DNA of 64,000 bases from Streptomyces sp. SW4. GTDB lineage: Bacteria; Actinomycetota; Actinomycetes; Streptomycetales; Streptomycetaceae. Every line of letters starts with the position of its first letter. Positions within the stretch are counted from its first letter, which is position 1. The notes beneath the pieces were generated by a model, which worked only from the letters and a program-made list of their open reading frames with translations, was not told the DNA's origin and did not search any database. The stretch covers positions 992,001 through 1,056,000 of the forward strand of contig QKWM01000004.1 in the NCBI GenBank assembly GCA_003248315.1. The letters are read 5' to 3'. Made by a program: the position numbers and the translations under genes. Shown here piece by piece: positions 17,462 through 27,681 of this stretch.

Positions 17462-18763
17462 TCAGGCGGCCTCGTTGATCATCGAGTCGATCTCCGCGTC
17501 CGCCGCCTTGGTGGCCTCGGCGACCGAGGTGCCCTTGAGGATGTCGAGCAGCATCGTCTCGAGGGTCTCCTTCTTCTCGATCGCGGCCCAGCCGGGGGCG
17601 ATCGGCGTGAACCACGCGTCGGGCACCGCGTTGGCGATCGGGGCCGTCTCCGGCTTCGCCTTCAGCGGCTCCAGCTGCTTGGTGTTGTTCGGCAGGATGT
17701 CCTTGGCGGCGAGGGCGGCCTGGGCCTTCTCGTTAGTGAACATCGAGATCCAGTCCTGCGCCAGGTCCTGCTGGTCGGACTTGGAGACGGTCGCCAGGTC
17801 CGAACCGCCGATGAAGGACGGCAGCGCCTTGCCGTTCGGTCCGGGCATGCCCGCGACGGCGATCTTGCCCTCCAGCTTCGGGTTGCCGTTGGCCTTGCCG
17901 TCGACGACGCTGGCGGACTCCCAGCCGTTGCCGTAGATCAGGGCCGCCTTCTCGTTGGCCATGACGTTGGCGTGGTCCTGCTCGTCCTTGGTCTGGTCGC
18001 CCTTGTTGTACTTCTTGACCAGGTCGACGAAGTGCTGGATGCCCTTCTGCGCCTCCGGCGAGGACAGGGAGGCCTTCCACTCCTTGCTGCCCTCGTCGTA
18101 GGTGGCGATCTGGCCGCCGTAGGCCGCGACGTAGGACATGGCGGCGTACCAGTAACGGCCCGGCAGGTACAGCGAGGAGAAGGCGTTGTCCTTCTTGTAC
18201 TCGTCCTGGACCTTGTCGAGCGCCTTGAGCAGGTCGGCCTCGGTGGTCGGCAGCTGGTCGGAGCCGGTGCCGGCCTTGAACATGTCCTTGTTGTAGATGG
18301 CGACGCGCGCACCCGCGTAGTAGGGGACGCAGTACATCTTGCCCTCGTAGGAGCAGGTGTCCTTCAGGCCCTTGATCCAGGTGTCGGAGTTGTCGTACTT
18401 CTTCGGGTCGATCTCGCCGAGGGCACCGTTGAGGATGTAGGTCATCGTCTCGGTGTTGCCCAGCTCGACCACGTCCGGGAACTTGTCGCCGGACAGGGCG
18501 GCGTCGAGCTTCTTGGTCTTGTCGGCCCACTGCTGGTACTGCACGTTGACCTTGACACCCGGGTACTTCTTGTTGAAGTCGGCGTTGGCCTGCTTCACCA
18601 GCTCCGGCCAGCTGCTCTGGGCGTCGACCATGAGCCAGACGGTCAGTTCGCCCTTGCGGGCCTTCGGGTCCTGGCCGGACGCATCGTCGCCGGACCCCCC
18701 ACACGCCGCGAGCGAGACCATCATGCCCGCGACACCGATCGCGGATATCAGCTTGCGCTTCAC
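17462..18763 (-). CDS. dasA: Chitobiose-binding lipoprotein DasA
   Basis: This is the extracellular substrate-binding protein of the Das importer, 433 residues. A lipoprotein signal is present (KRKLISAIGVAGMMVSLAAC, lipobox LAAC), followed by a Gly/Ser/Asp-rich spacer and the ELTVWLMVDAQSSWPELVKQ strand typical of family 1 sugar-binding proteins. GTG 18763 has a good GGAGGGTGG ribosome-binding site. Two dre sites lie about 90-130 bases upstream, so DasR repression lifted by glucosamine-6-phosphate is expected. DasA also matters for development in S. coelicolor and S. griseus. Intact. Confidence 0.94.
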   Translation of the reverse strand: MKRKLISAIGVAGMMVSLAACGGSGDDASGQDPKARKGELTVWLMVDAQSSWPELVKQANADFNKKYPGVKVNVQYQQWADKTKKLDAALSGDKFPDVVELGNTETMTYILNGALGEIDPKKYDNSDTWIKGLKDTCSYEGKMYCVPYYAGARVAIYNKDMFKAGTGSDQLPTTEADLLKALDKVQDEYKKDNAFSSLYLPGRYWYAAMSYVAAYGGQIATYDEGSKEWKASLSSPEAQKGIQHFVDLVKKYNKGDQTKDEQDHANVMANEKAALIYGNGWESASVVDGKANGNPKLEGKIAVAGMPGPNGKALPSFIGGSDLATVSKSDQQDLAQDWISMFTNEKAQAALAAKDILPNNTKQLEPLKAKPETAPIANAVPDAWFTPIAPGWAAIEKKETLETMLLDILKGTSVAEATKAADAEIDSMINEAA

Positions 18764-18851
18764 GCCACCCTCCTCAGGGATGCCACAAACCCCCCTGCTC
18801 CCCGCGGTGTGCGTCGACGCGTAAACCGCCTCTGGGGCCGGGACCTGGACC

Positions 18852-18867
18852 AATGGTGTAGACCAGT
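18852..18867. promoter_or_regulatory. dre site 1 upstream of dasA
   Basis: AATGGTGTAGACCAGT, core TGGTGTAGACCA with a single mismatch to the DasR consensus, 89 bases upstream of the dasA start in the 474-base dasA-dasR divergent region. Confidence 0.85.
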
Positions 18868-18875
18868 ACGGGGAG

Positions 18876-18891
18876 CTTGGCCCAGACCAAT
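18876..18891. promoter_or_regulatory. dre site 2 upstream of dasA
   Basis: CTTGGCCCAGACCAAT, a weaker match (core TGGCCCAGACCA) 24 bases, just over two helical turns, from site 1. It could bind a second DasR dimer on the same face. Confidence 0.75.
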
Positions 18892-19065
18892 AGGGCTGTC
18901 AAGGGTGTTCAAGCACGCTCCCGGCGTCCGTGATGCGACCGAGATATGCAGGGACCTTTCATTCCTCAAGCGGCAGAACGGACGCGCCGGCGCCGGGTGG
19001 ACCACCGACGCCGCGACGCTCCGCGGACCGGACCCGAACGCGCGTACCGCCGCCCCGCCCGGCGC

Positions 19066-20011
<946 letters not shown>

Positions 20012-20194
20012 CGACGCCCCTGCGGTTCGCCGCCCCTCCCGGCCGCCCGCGCACGGGTTCCCCGGCCGCGCGCCCGTGGAGAGCCGGTGGAGAGCGGGAC
20101 CGATATGCGGACGAGGGGTTCCGCTGTCCTGACGCCGTCACCTACATTGCCTGCGCATCGCACCAGGTGATCAGCGAGGGGACGGAGCCGCAAG

Positions 20195-20452
20195 ATGTCA
20201 CAAGCCCCAGAGGCGAACAGAGGCCCGGTGGTGACGCCGATGCGCGTCGTCATCGGCCTGTGCCTCGCCGCACCGTTCGTCGCCATGCTGTGGGTCGGTT
20301 CGTACGCCAAGACCGACCCGCAGTTCATCGGCGTGCCGTTCTTCTACTGGTACCAGATGGCGTGGGTGGTCGTCTCCACCGCGCTCACCATGGTCGCCTA
20401 CAAGCTCTGGCAGCGTGACCAGCGCGCCCGCCGGGGAGGTGGCGACAAGTGA
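20195..20452 (+). CDS. DUF3311 small membrane protein, symporter partner
   Basis: 85 residues with two hydrophobic helices (MRVVIGLCLAAPFVAMLWVG and YQMAWVVVSTALTMVAYKL) and a basic tail. DUF3311 genes are commonly found directly before sodium:solute symporters of the monocarboxylate type, as here. The stop overlaps the symporter GTG (20449-20452), so the two are translated together. It is probably an accessory subunit; its exact role is not established. Confidence 0.85.
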   Translation: MSQAPEANRGPVVTPMRVVIGLCLAAPFVAMLWVGSYAKTDPQFIGVPFFYWYQMAWVVVSTALTMVAYKLWQRDQRARRGGGDK

Positions 20453-22058
20453 ACGACGGCGTCAACGGCGTCGCCCTCGGCGTCTTCGTCTTCTTCTTCC
20501 TGCTCGTCACGGTGATGGGCTTCCTCGCCGCGCGCTGGCGCAAGGCCGAGAACGAGCACAGCCTCGACGAGTGGGGCCTGGGCGGCCGCTCGTTCGGCAC
20601 CTGGATCACCTGGTTCCTGCTCGGCGGCGACCTCTACACGGCGTACACCTTCGTCGCCGTCCCGGCGGCGATCTACGCGGCGGGCGCGGCGGGCTTCTTC
20701 GCGGTCCCGTACACCATCCTGGTCTACCCGCTGATCTTCACCTTCCTGCCCCGCCTGTGGTCGGTCTCGCACAAGCACGGCTACGTGACGACCTCCGACT
20801 TCGTGCGCGGCCGGTTCGGCTCGAAGGGCCTGTCGCTGGCCGTGGCCGTGACCGGCATCCTGGCGACGATGCCGTACATCGCGCTCCAGCTGGTCGGCAT
20901 CCAGGCCGTGCTGGACGTGATGGGCATCGGCGGCGGCGAGGACACCAACTGGTTCATCAAGGACCTGCCGCTGCTGATCGCCTTCGGCGTGCTCGCGGCG
21001 TACACCTACTCGTCGGGGCTGCGCGCCCCCGCCCTGATCGCGTTCGTCAAGGACACGCTGATCTACATCGTCATCGCCGTGGCGATCATCTACATCCCCA
21101 TCAAGCTGGGCGGCTTCGACGACATCTTCGCCGCGGCCGGGACAAGTTCACGGAGACCGGCAACGGCGGCCTGGTGCCGCCCGAGGCGGGCCAGTGGACG
21201 TACGCGACGCTCGCGCTGGGCTCGGCGCTGGCGCTGTTCATGTACCCGCACTCGATCACCGCGACGCTGTCCTCGCGCAGCCGTGAGGTGATCCGCCGCA
21301 ACACCACGATCCTGCCGCTGTACTCGCTGATGCTGGGCATGCTGGCGCTGCTCGGCTTCATGGCGATCGCGGCCGGGGTCAAGGTGGAGAACGGCCAGCT
21401 GGCGATCCCGCAGCTGTTCGAGAACATGTTCCCGGACTGGTTCGCGGGCGTGGCCTTCGCGGCGATCGGCATCGGCGCGCTGGTGCCGGCGGCCATCATG
21501 TCCATCGCGGCGGCGAACCTGTTCACCCGCAACATCTACAAGGACTTCATCAAGCCGGACGCCACGGCCGAGGAGGAGACCCGGGTCTCCAAGCTGGTGT
21601 CGCTGCTGGTGAAGGTGGGTGCGCTGGTCTTCGTCCTGGGCATGGACAAGACGGTGGCCATCAACTTCCAGCTGCTGGGCGGCATCTGGATCCTGCAGAC
21701 CTTCCCGGCGCTGGTCGGCGGCCTGTTCACCCGCTGGTTCCACCGCTGGGCGCTGCTCGCCGGCTGGGCGGTCGGCATGGTCTACGGCACCCTCGCCGCG
21801 TACGGGGTCTCCTCGCCGACGCAGAAGCACTTCGGCGGCTCCTCGAAGGAGATCCCCGGCATCGGGGAGATCGGCTACATCGGCCTCACGGCCTTCGTGC
21901 TGAACGTGGTGGTCACCGTGGTGCTCACCGTCGTGCTGCGGGCCGTCAAGGCGCCCGACGGCGTGGACGAGACCAAGCCGGAGGACTACACGGCGGACGC
22001 GGGCGACCCGGGCGTGCAGGTGGAGCTGCCGCCGGCCACCGCGGGGTCGTCGCACTAG
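20449..22058 (+). CDS. Sodium:solute symporter (SSS family, monocarboxylate-type), one apparent frameshift
   Basis: About 537 residues with about 13 hydrophobic segments. SSS-family features include the N-terminal DEWGLGGRSFGTWITWFLLGG and GIGALVPAAIMSIAAANLFTRN, which carries the sodium-site serine region. The gene following DUF3311 suggests uptake of a monocarboxylate such as acetate, pyruvate or an amino acid. GTG 20449 has a GGGGAGG ribosome-binding site. The frame breaks at GGG 21139-21141; one G restores FAAAGDKFTETGNGGLVPPE. The substrate is not determinable from sequence. A 25-base tandem duplication and a hairpin follow the stop. Confidence 0.85.
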
Positions 22059-22115
22059 GCGGCGGATCGCACCGGAAGCGCTCTTCGGCCGTGGGTTCGC
22101 CGCGGCCGGCGCGCA

Positions 22116-22164
22116 GTACCCCGCGTCCCTTCGGGGCGCCGTACCCCGCGTCCCTTCGGGCGCC
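22116..22164. repeat. Tandem 25/24-base duplication after the symporter gene
   Basis: GTACCCCGCGTCCCTTCGGG followed by GCGCC (22116-22140) is repeated immediately at 22141-22164, except that the second copy has one G fewer in its G run. Confidence 0.8.
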
Positions 22165-22168
22165 GGCC

Positions 22169-22200
22169 ACGGGCCGTCGGTGAGAAAACCGGCGGCCCGT
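22169..22200 (+). terminator. Probable terminator of the DUF3311-symporter operon
   Basis: A 12-base stem (ACGGGCCGTCGG with CCGGCGGCCCGT, one G-T pair) around an 8-base loop TGAGAAAA. No T tract. Confidence 0.6.
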
Positions 22201-22229
22201 TGTCGTACCCCTCGGGCAGACTCGGGACC

Positions 22230-22736
22230 ATGGACATCGTCATCCGGGACGCGGAGCCCGCCGAGTACGCCGCCCTCGGCGAGATCACCGCCCAGGCCTA
22301 TCTCCAGGACGGACTGCTGGACTTCGGGGAGAGCGACGCCTACCTCGGTGAGCTGAGGGACGTGGCGAAGCGGGCCGCGGCGGCCGAGGTGCTGGTCGCC
22401 GTGGAGGGCGGGCGGCTGCTGGGCGGGGTCACCTTCGTGCCGTCCGGCGGGGTCATGGCGGACATCGCCGGGCCCGGGGAGGCCGAGATACGGATGCTCG
22501 CGGTGGACCGCGCGGCCCGCGGACGGGGCGCCGGCGAGGCGCTCGTGCGGGCCTGCGTGGACCGGGCGCGGGCGGTGGCGGGCTGCGAGCGGATCGTGCT
22601 GTCGAGCCAGCGCACCATGCACGCCGCCCACCGGATCTACGCACGCCTGGGCTTCACCCGGACCCCGGAGCGGGACTGGAACCCGCTCCCGCACCTCGAC
22701 GACATCACGCTGATCACCTACGAACTGACGCTCTGA
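22230..22736 (+). CDS. GNAT-family N-acetyltransferase
   Basis: 168 residues. The acetyl-CoA motif A is clear: EIRMLAVDRAARGRGAGEALVRACVDRA, with RGRGAG binding the pyrophosphate. Motif B is AAHRIYARLGFTRTPERDW. The family acetylates amines of small molecules or proteins, and the acceptor cannot be inferred. ATG 22230 has no evident ribosome-binding site, and promoter-like TTGTCG/CAGACT lie about 8-30 bases upstream, so the mRNA may be leaderless. Intact, and it stands alone ahead of the nrd control region. Confidence 0.85.
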   Translation: MDIVIRDAEPAEYAALGEITAQAYLQDGLLDFGESDAYLGELRDVAKRAAAAEVLVAVEGGRLLGGVTFVPSGGVMADIAGPGEAEIRMLAVDRAARGRGAGEALVRACVDRARAVAGCERIVLSSQRTMHAAHRIYARLGFTRTPERDWNPLPHLDDITLITYELTL

Positions 22737-22758
22737 CACCACCGCACGACACACCGGG

Positions 22759-22805
22759 ACACAACATCTGGGGGTGCCACCGGAACCCAACACAAGATGT
22801 ATGCT
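22759..22805. promoter_or_regulatory. Paired NrdR boxes upstream of nrdABS
   Basis: ACACAACATCTGGGGG (22759-22774) and ACACAAGATGTATGCT (22790-22805) are two copies related to the NrdR consensus ACACWATATAWGTGT, 31 bases apart start to start, the usual three-helical-turn spacing. The second overlaps a -10-like TATGCT. NrdR is the ATP/dATP-sensing repressor of ribonucleotide reductase genes and is known to act on the Streptomyces nrdABS promoter. Confidence 0.8.
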
Positions 22806-22956
22806 CATGCTCGCTGTCGCCGCAGGGGAATCCGGTGCGAGTCCGGAACTGTCCCGCAACGGTGTGCTCGCGTGTGCCCCGACGTCCGTCGGGTGCCGCA
22901 CGCCTGTCCAGTCCGAGGACCTGCCGACAGTGCACCCGGCCGTCCGGTCCGGGTGC
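22806..22956 (+). ncRNA. Cobalamin (B12) riboswitch controlling nrdABS
   Basis: The conserved core is visible: GCCGCAGGGGAATCCGGTGC followed by AGTCCGGAACTGTCCCGCAAC, and the B12 box AGTCCGAGGACCTGCC at about 22910-22925. A downstream hairpin (GCACCCGG, 22932-22939, with CCGGGTGC, 22949-22956) is a candidate expression platform. In S. coelicolor the nrdABS operon is repressed by B12 through such a riboswitch, so that the B12-dependent class II reductase takes over. The element ends about 110 bases before the nrdA start. Confidence 0.92.
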
Positions 22957-23065
22957 CCTGACGTCCGGGCCTCGTGGAATGGGCCGGTGGACGCGACGCC
23001 GTGCGCGCTCGTGAGCTGCCCCCTGCCCTCCGCAAGGCCCCGTGCCGAGCGAGGGAGAGCCCCAC

Positions 23066-25422
23066 GTGACCATCGCGCCAGCCGATCCGGCCTCAGTCCC
23101 GGCGACCGAGGAGCCCGACGGACCCGGTGCCGCGCTGCTGCGCACCCTGACCGGGCTGACCGCCGACCTCCCCGACGCCGACCCCGGCCGGGTCGCCGCC
23201 GCCGCACTGCGCGGCCGGTCCGCGCACGCCGACGAGAGCGAGCTGCGGGAGCTGGCCACGGAGGCCGCGGCCGGCCTGATCTCGGAGGACCCCGCCTATT
23301 CGCGGCTGGCCGCCCGGCTGCTGACCGTCTCCATCCGCGCCGAGGCGGCTTCCCAGGGCGTCACGTCCTTCACCGGGTCCGTGGCCACCGGCCACCGCGA
23401 GGGCCTGATCGCCGACCGCACGGCGGCGTTCGTCCGTCGGCACGCGGACCGCCTCGACGCGCTGATCGACACCGGCGCCGACGACCGCTTCGGCTACTTC
23501 GGGCTGCGCACCCTGCACAGCCGCTACCTGCTGCGGCACCCGCTCACCCGCAAGGTCGTCGAGACGCCCCAGCACTTCCTGCTGCGGGTGGCCGCCGGCC
23601 TCGCCGAGGACGACACCGAGCGGTCCGTCGACGAAGTGGCCGCCCTGTACGGCCTGATGAGCCGCCTGGACTACCTGCCGTCCTCCCCCACGCTGTTCAA
23701 CTCCGGCACCCGGCACCCCAGATGTCGTCCTGCTACCTGCTGGACTCCCCAAGGACGAGCTGGACTCGATCTACGAGCGCTACCACCAGGTCGCCCGGCT
23801 CTCCAAGCACGCCGGCGGCATCGGCCTGGCCTACTCCCGCATCCGCGGCCGCGGTTCGCTGATCCGGGGCACCAACGGCCACTCCAACGGCATCGTCCCG
23901 TTCCTGAAGACCCTCGACGCCTCGGTCGCGGCGGTGAACCAGGGCGGCCGGCGCAAGGGTGCCGCCGCGATCTACCTGGAGACCTGGCACTGCGACATCG
24001 AGGAGTTCCTGGAGCTGCGGGACAACACCGGCGAGGACGCCCGGCGCACCCACAACCTCAACCTCGCGCACTGGGTGCCGGACGAGTTCATGCGCCGGGT
24101 CAGCGCCGACGAGCAGTGGTCGCTGTTCTCGCCGTCCGACGTGCCGGAGCTGGTGGACCTGTGGGGCGAGGAGTTCGACGCCGCCTACCGCAGGGCCGAG
24201 GCGGCGGGGCTCGCCCGCAAGACGCTGCCCGCCCGGGAGCTGTACGGGCGGATGATGCGCACCCTCGCGCAGACCGGCAACGGCTGGATGACCTTCAAGG
24301 ACACCGCCAACCGCACCGCCAACCAGACGGCCGAGCCGGGCCACGTCATCCACTCCTCCAACCTCTGCACGGAGATCCTGGAGGTCACCAGCGACGGCGA
24401 GACCGCGGTCTGCAACCTGGGGTCGGTCAACCTCGGGGCGTTCGTCGACCCGGCCGCCGGGGACCTCGACTGGGAGCGGCTGGACGCCGCCGTCCGCACC
24501 GCGGTCACCTTCCTCGACCGCGTGGTCGACATCAACTTCTACCCGACCGAGGAGGCGGGCCGCTCCAACGCCCGCTGGCGTCCGGTGGGCCTCGGCGCGA
24601 TGGGCCTGCAGGACGTCTTCTTCAAGCTGCGGCTGCCCTTCGACTCGCCCGAGGCGAAGGCGCTGTCCACCCGGATCGCCGAGCGGATCATGCTCGCCGC
24701 CTACGAGGCGTCGGCGGACCTCGCCGAGCGCAACGGCCCGCTCCCGGCCTGGGAGCTGACCCGCACCGCGCGCGGCGTGCTGCACCCCGACCACTACGAC
24801 GTGGAGCCGGCCTGGCCGGAGCGCTGGGCCGCCCTGCGGGAGCGGATCGCGGCCGTCGGCATGCGCAACTCCCTGCTGCTGGCCATCGCGCCCACGGCCA
24901 CGATCGCCTCGATCACCGGTGCCTACGAGTGCATCGAGCCGCAGGTGTCCAACCTGTTCAAACGCGAGACGCTGTCCGGCGAGTTCCTCCAGGTCAACTC
25001 CTACCTGGTGGACGACCTCAAGCGGCTCGGCGTCTGGGACGCCCGCACCCGTGAGGCGCTGCGCGAGGCGAACGGCTCCGTGCAGGACTTCACCTGGATC
25101 CCCGAGGACGTGCGCCGGCTGTACCGCACGGCGTGGGAGATCCCGCAGCGCGCACTGATCGACATGGCCGCCGCCCGGACGGCCTACCTCGACCAGGCCC
25201 AGTCGCTCAACCTGTTCATGGAGACGCCGACCATCGGCAAGCTCTCCTCGATGTACGCCTACGCCTGGAAGTCCGGGCTGAAGACGACGTACTACCTGCG
25301 TTCCCGCCCGGCGACCCGCATCGCCCGCGCGGCCCGCGCCACCGTCCCCGTCCAGGCGGCCCCGACCCGAGGCGGTCGCCTGCTCCCTGGAAAACCCCGA
25401 GTCCTGCGAGGCCTGCCAGTGA
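23066..25422 (+). CDS. nrdA: Class Ia ribonucleotide reductase large subunit NrdA (three apparent frameshifts)
   Basis: NrdA reduces ribonucleoside diphosphates. Active-site landmarks are present: first redox Cys in MSSCYLLDSP, the NLCTEI motif (Asn, radical Cys, Glu), the partner Cys in TAVCNLGSVNL, the loop LAIAPTATIASITG, the radical-transfer tyrosines in KTTYYLRSR, and the C-terminal shuttle pair ESCEACQ. I see no ATP-cone motif at the N-terminus. GTG 23066 has the GAGGGA ribosome-binding site; GTG 23042 is an alternative. Frame breaks at CCCC 23716-23719, CCCC 23747-23750 and CCC 25366-25368 are all cured by one C. The repaired length is about 785 residues. The stop overlaps the nrdB start (TGATG). 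Confidence 0.92.
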
Positions 25423-26435
25423 TGTCCACCCGTACCCAGAACCTGCTCGACCCGGGTTTCGAGCTGACCCTGCGCCCCATGCGCTACCCGGACTTCTACG
25501 AGCGCTACCGGGACGCCATCAAGAACACCTGGACCGTGGAGGAGGTCGACCTCCACTCGGACGTCGCCGACCTCGCCAAGCTGTCGCCGGCGGAGCAGCA
25601 CCTGATCGGCCGGCTGGTCGCGTTCTTCGCGACGGGCGACTCGATCGTGGCGAACAACCTGGTGCTGACGCTGTACAAGCACATCAACTCCCCCGAGGCG
25701 CGCCTCTACCTGAGCCGTCAGCTGTTCGAGGAGGCCGTGCACGTCCAGTTCTATCTGACGCTGCTGGACACCTATCTGCCCGACCCGGACGACCGGGCCG
25801 CCGCCTTCGCGGCCGTGGAGAACATCCCCTCCATCCGCGAGAAGGCCGAGTTCTGCTTCCGGTGGATGGACTCGGTGGAGGAGATCGACCGGCTCCGGAC
25901 GCAGGCCGACCGCCGCCGCTTCCTGCTGAACCTGATCTGCTTCGCCGCGTGCATCGAGGGCCTGTTCTTCTACGGTGCCTTCGCCTACGTCTACTGGTTC
26001 CGCAGCCGGGGCCTGCTGCACGGTCTGGCCACCGGCACCAACTGGGTGTTCCGCGACGAGACCATGCACATGTCCTTCGCCTTCGACGTGGTCGACACCG
26101 TCCGCAAGGAGGAGCCGGAGCTGTTCGACGACGCGCTGGGGCAGCAGGTCACCGACATGCTGAAGGAGGCCGTCGAGGCCGAGCTGCAGTTCGCGCGCGA
26201 CCTGTGCGGTGACGGCCTCCCGGGCATGAACACCGAGTCGATGCGGCAGTACCTCGAGTGCGTCGCCGACCAGCGCCTGACGCGCCTCGGCTTCGCTCCG
26301 GTGTACGGCTCGGAGAACCCCTTCTCCTTCATGGAGCTCCAGGGGGTTCAGGAGCTGACCAACTTCTTCGAGCGGCGTCCCTCGGCGTACCAGGTGGCGG
26401 TGGAGGGCACCGTCGACCTGTCCGAGGACTTCTGA
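25422..26435 (+). CDS. nrdB: Class Ia ribonucleotide reductase radical subunit NrdB
   Basis: 337 residues and intact. Diiron ligands are in TVEEVDLHSD, FEEAVHVQFY and DETMHMSFAFD. The radical tyrosine is at the expected spacing after the ligand histidine (HVQFY), so it is a tyrosyl-radical class Ia protein. ATG 25422 overlaps the nrdA stop. The apparent continuous reading frame joining the end of nrdA to nrdB is produced by the frameshift at 25366 and is not a true fusion. The C-terminal tail TVDLSEDF is the kind of peptide that docks on NrdA. Confidence 0.95.
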   Translation: MSTRTQNLLDPGFELTLRPMRYPDFYERYRDAIKNTWTVEEVDLHSDVADLAKLSPAEQHLIGRLVAFFATGDSIVANNLVLTLYKHINSPEARLYLSRQLFEEAVHVQFYLTLLDTYLPDPDDRAAAFAAVENIPSIREKAEFCFRWMDSVEEIDRLRTQADRRRFLLNLICFAACIEGLFFYGAFAYVYWFRSRGLLHGLATGTNWVFRDETMHMSFAFDVVDTVRKEEPELFDDALGQQVTDMLKEAVEAELQFARDLCGDGLPGMNTESMRQYLECVADQRLTRLGFAPVYGSENPFSFMELQGVQELTNFFERRPSAYQVAVEGTVDLSEDF

Positions 26436-26608
26436 GTCCGCGTCCTCCTCTCCTTCCGCTCCGCTCCGTCGTCCTCCTGGGCCCGCCTGAGCTGTCGGTC
26501 GATGCGCCGGTCGCGCACGATGCCGATCACCGAGGGCAGGACCATGAGGACGAGGAGTCCGAAGGTCACGAGCATTCCGATCAGGGCTTCGATCTGGTTT
26601 CCGGTCAT
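26348..26608 (-). CDS. Small membrane protein antisense to the nrdB 3' end
   Basis: Up to 86 residues from ATG 26608. A single N-terminal hydrophobic helix (IEALIGMLVTFGLLVLMVLP) is followed by a highly charged tail (IVRDRRIDRQLRRAQEDDG). The first about 45 residues look like a genuine small membrane protein. The rest overlaps nrdB by 88 bases, and the true stop may be earlier if a base is missing in this run-rich stretch. It lies between nrdB and nrdS on the opposite strand, with its start 91 bases before nrdS. Function unknown. Confidence 0.55.
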   Translation of the reverse strand: MTGNQIEALIGMLVTFGLLVLMVLPSVIGIVRDRRIDRQLRRAQEDDGAERKERRTRTQKSSDRSTVPSTATWYAEGRRSKKLVSS

Positions 26609-26699
26609 GACACCACTGTCGCGCCGGTCACTCCTTACCGGGAGTGGCAGGACTGCCGTAAGACCTCGATTTTCTGCCATCGGCGGGCACACTGGCAGC

Positions 26700-27663
26700 A
26701 TGCTGCAGAACGTGGCCACCGTCCTGCTGGACGGAGTGCACCCCTTCGAACTGGGCGTCGTCTGCGAGGTCTTCGGCATCGACCGCAGCGACGAGGGGCT
26801 GCCGGTGTACGACTTCGCCGTGGTCTCGGCCGAGGGCCCGTCGCTGGGCACCCACGTCGGCGGGCTGACCGTCTCCACGCCGTACGGCCTGGACCGGCTG
26901 GAGGAGGCCGACCTGATCGCGGTCCCGGCGGGGAGCGACTACGCCCGGCGGGAGTACCCGCCCGGGCTGCTGGACGCCCTGCGCCGGGCCGTGGACCGCG
27001 GGGCACGCGTGCTGAGCGTGTGCTCCGGGGTCTTCGTGCTGGGCGCCGCCGGCCTGCTGGACGGGCGGCGCTGCGCCGTGCACTGGCACCACGCGGCGGA
27101 GCTGGCCCGCCGGTTCCCGCGGGCGACGGTCGAGGCGGACGTGCTCTACGTCGACGAGGACCCGGTGATCACCTCGGCCGGCACGGCCGCCGGGATCGAC
27201 GCCTGTCTGCACTTGGTCCGCAAGGAGCAGGGCACGGAGGTCGCCAACAGGATCGCCCGGCGGATGGTCGTGCCCCCGCACCGGGACGGCGGGCAGGCGC
27301 AGTACATCGAGCGCCCCTGCCCCGCTCCTCCTGCGACACCGTGGGCGAGGTGCTGGCCTGGATGGAGCAGCACCTCGACCAGGAGGTCACGGTCGAGCAG
27401 CTCGCCGAGCGCGCCCACATGTCGCCGCGCACCTTCGCCCGCCGCTTCCAGCAGGAGACCGGCACCACCCCGTACCGCTGGATCCTGCGGCAGCGGGTTC
27501 TGCTGGCCCAGCGGCTGCTGGAGGCGACGGACGAGACGATGGACGCCATCGCCTGGCGGACCGGGTTCGGCACGGCGGCGGCGCTGCGGCACCAGTTCGT
27601 CCGCGCGCTCGGGACCACACCGGGCGCCTACCGGCGCACGTTCAGGGCCCGGAGGCCGCCTGA
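26700..27663 (+). CDS. nrdS: AraC-family regulator NrdS with DJ-1/PfpI-like domain (two apparent frameshifts)
   Basis: The N-terminal 190 residues form a GATase1/DJ-1-like domain with the elbow cysteine in [19 protein letters not shown]. The C-terminal AraC domain has two HTHs ([20 protein letters not shown], then [18 protein letters not shown]). Position after nrdAB matches S. coelicolor nrdABS. The frame breaks at CCCC 27314-27317, repaired to [15 protein letters not shown] second loss near 27645-27652 is inferred because repair ends the protein at the TGA 27661-27663 (TFRAPEAA), leaving 18 bases before the convergent P450 stop instead of overlapping it. About 321 residues. Its regulatory target is not clear from sequence. 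Confidence 0.85.
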
Positions 27664-27681
27664 GCGTGCGCCGGTGCCCGG

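Noticed and set aside
23733..26069. A 778-codon minus-strand frame opposite nrdA/nrdB
   Set aside because: Shadow of the nrd genes, whose plus-strand motifs are unambiguous.
23934..26435. An apparent NrdA-NrdB fusion protein
   Set aside because: Caused by the one-base loss at 25366-25368, which hides the nrdA stop. Repair restores the NrdA C-terminus ESCEACQ and the TGATG junction.
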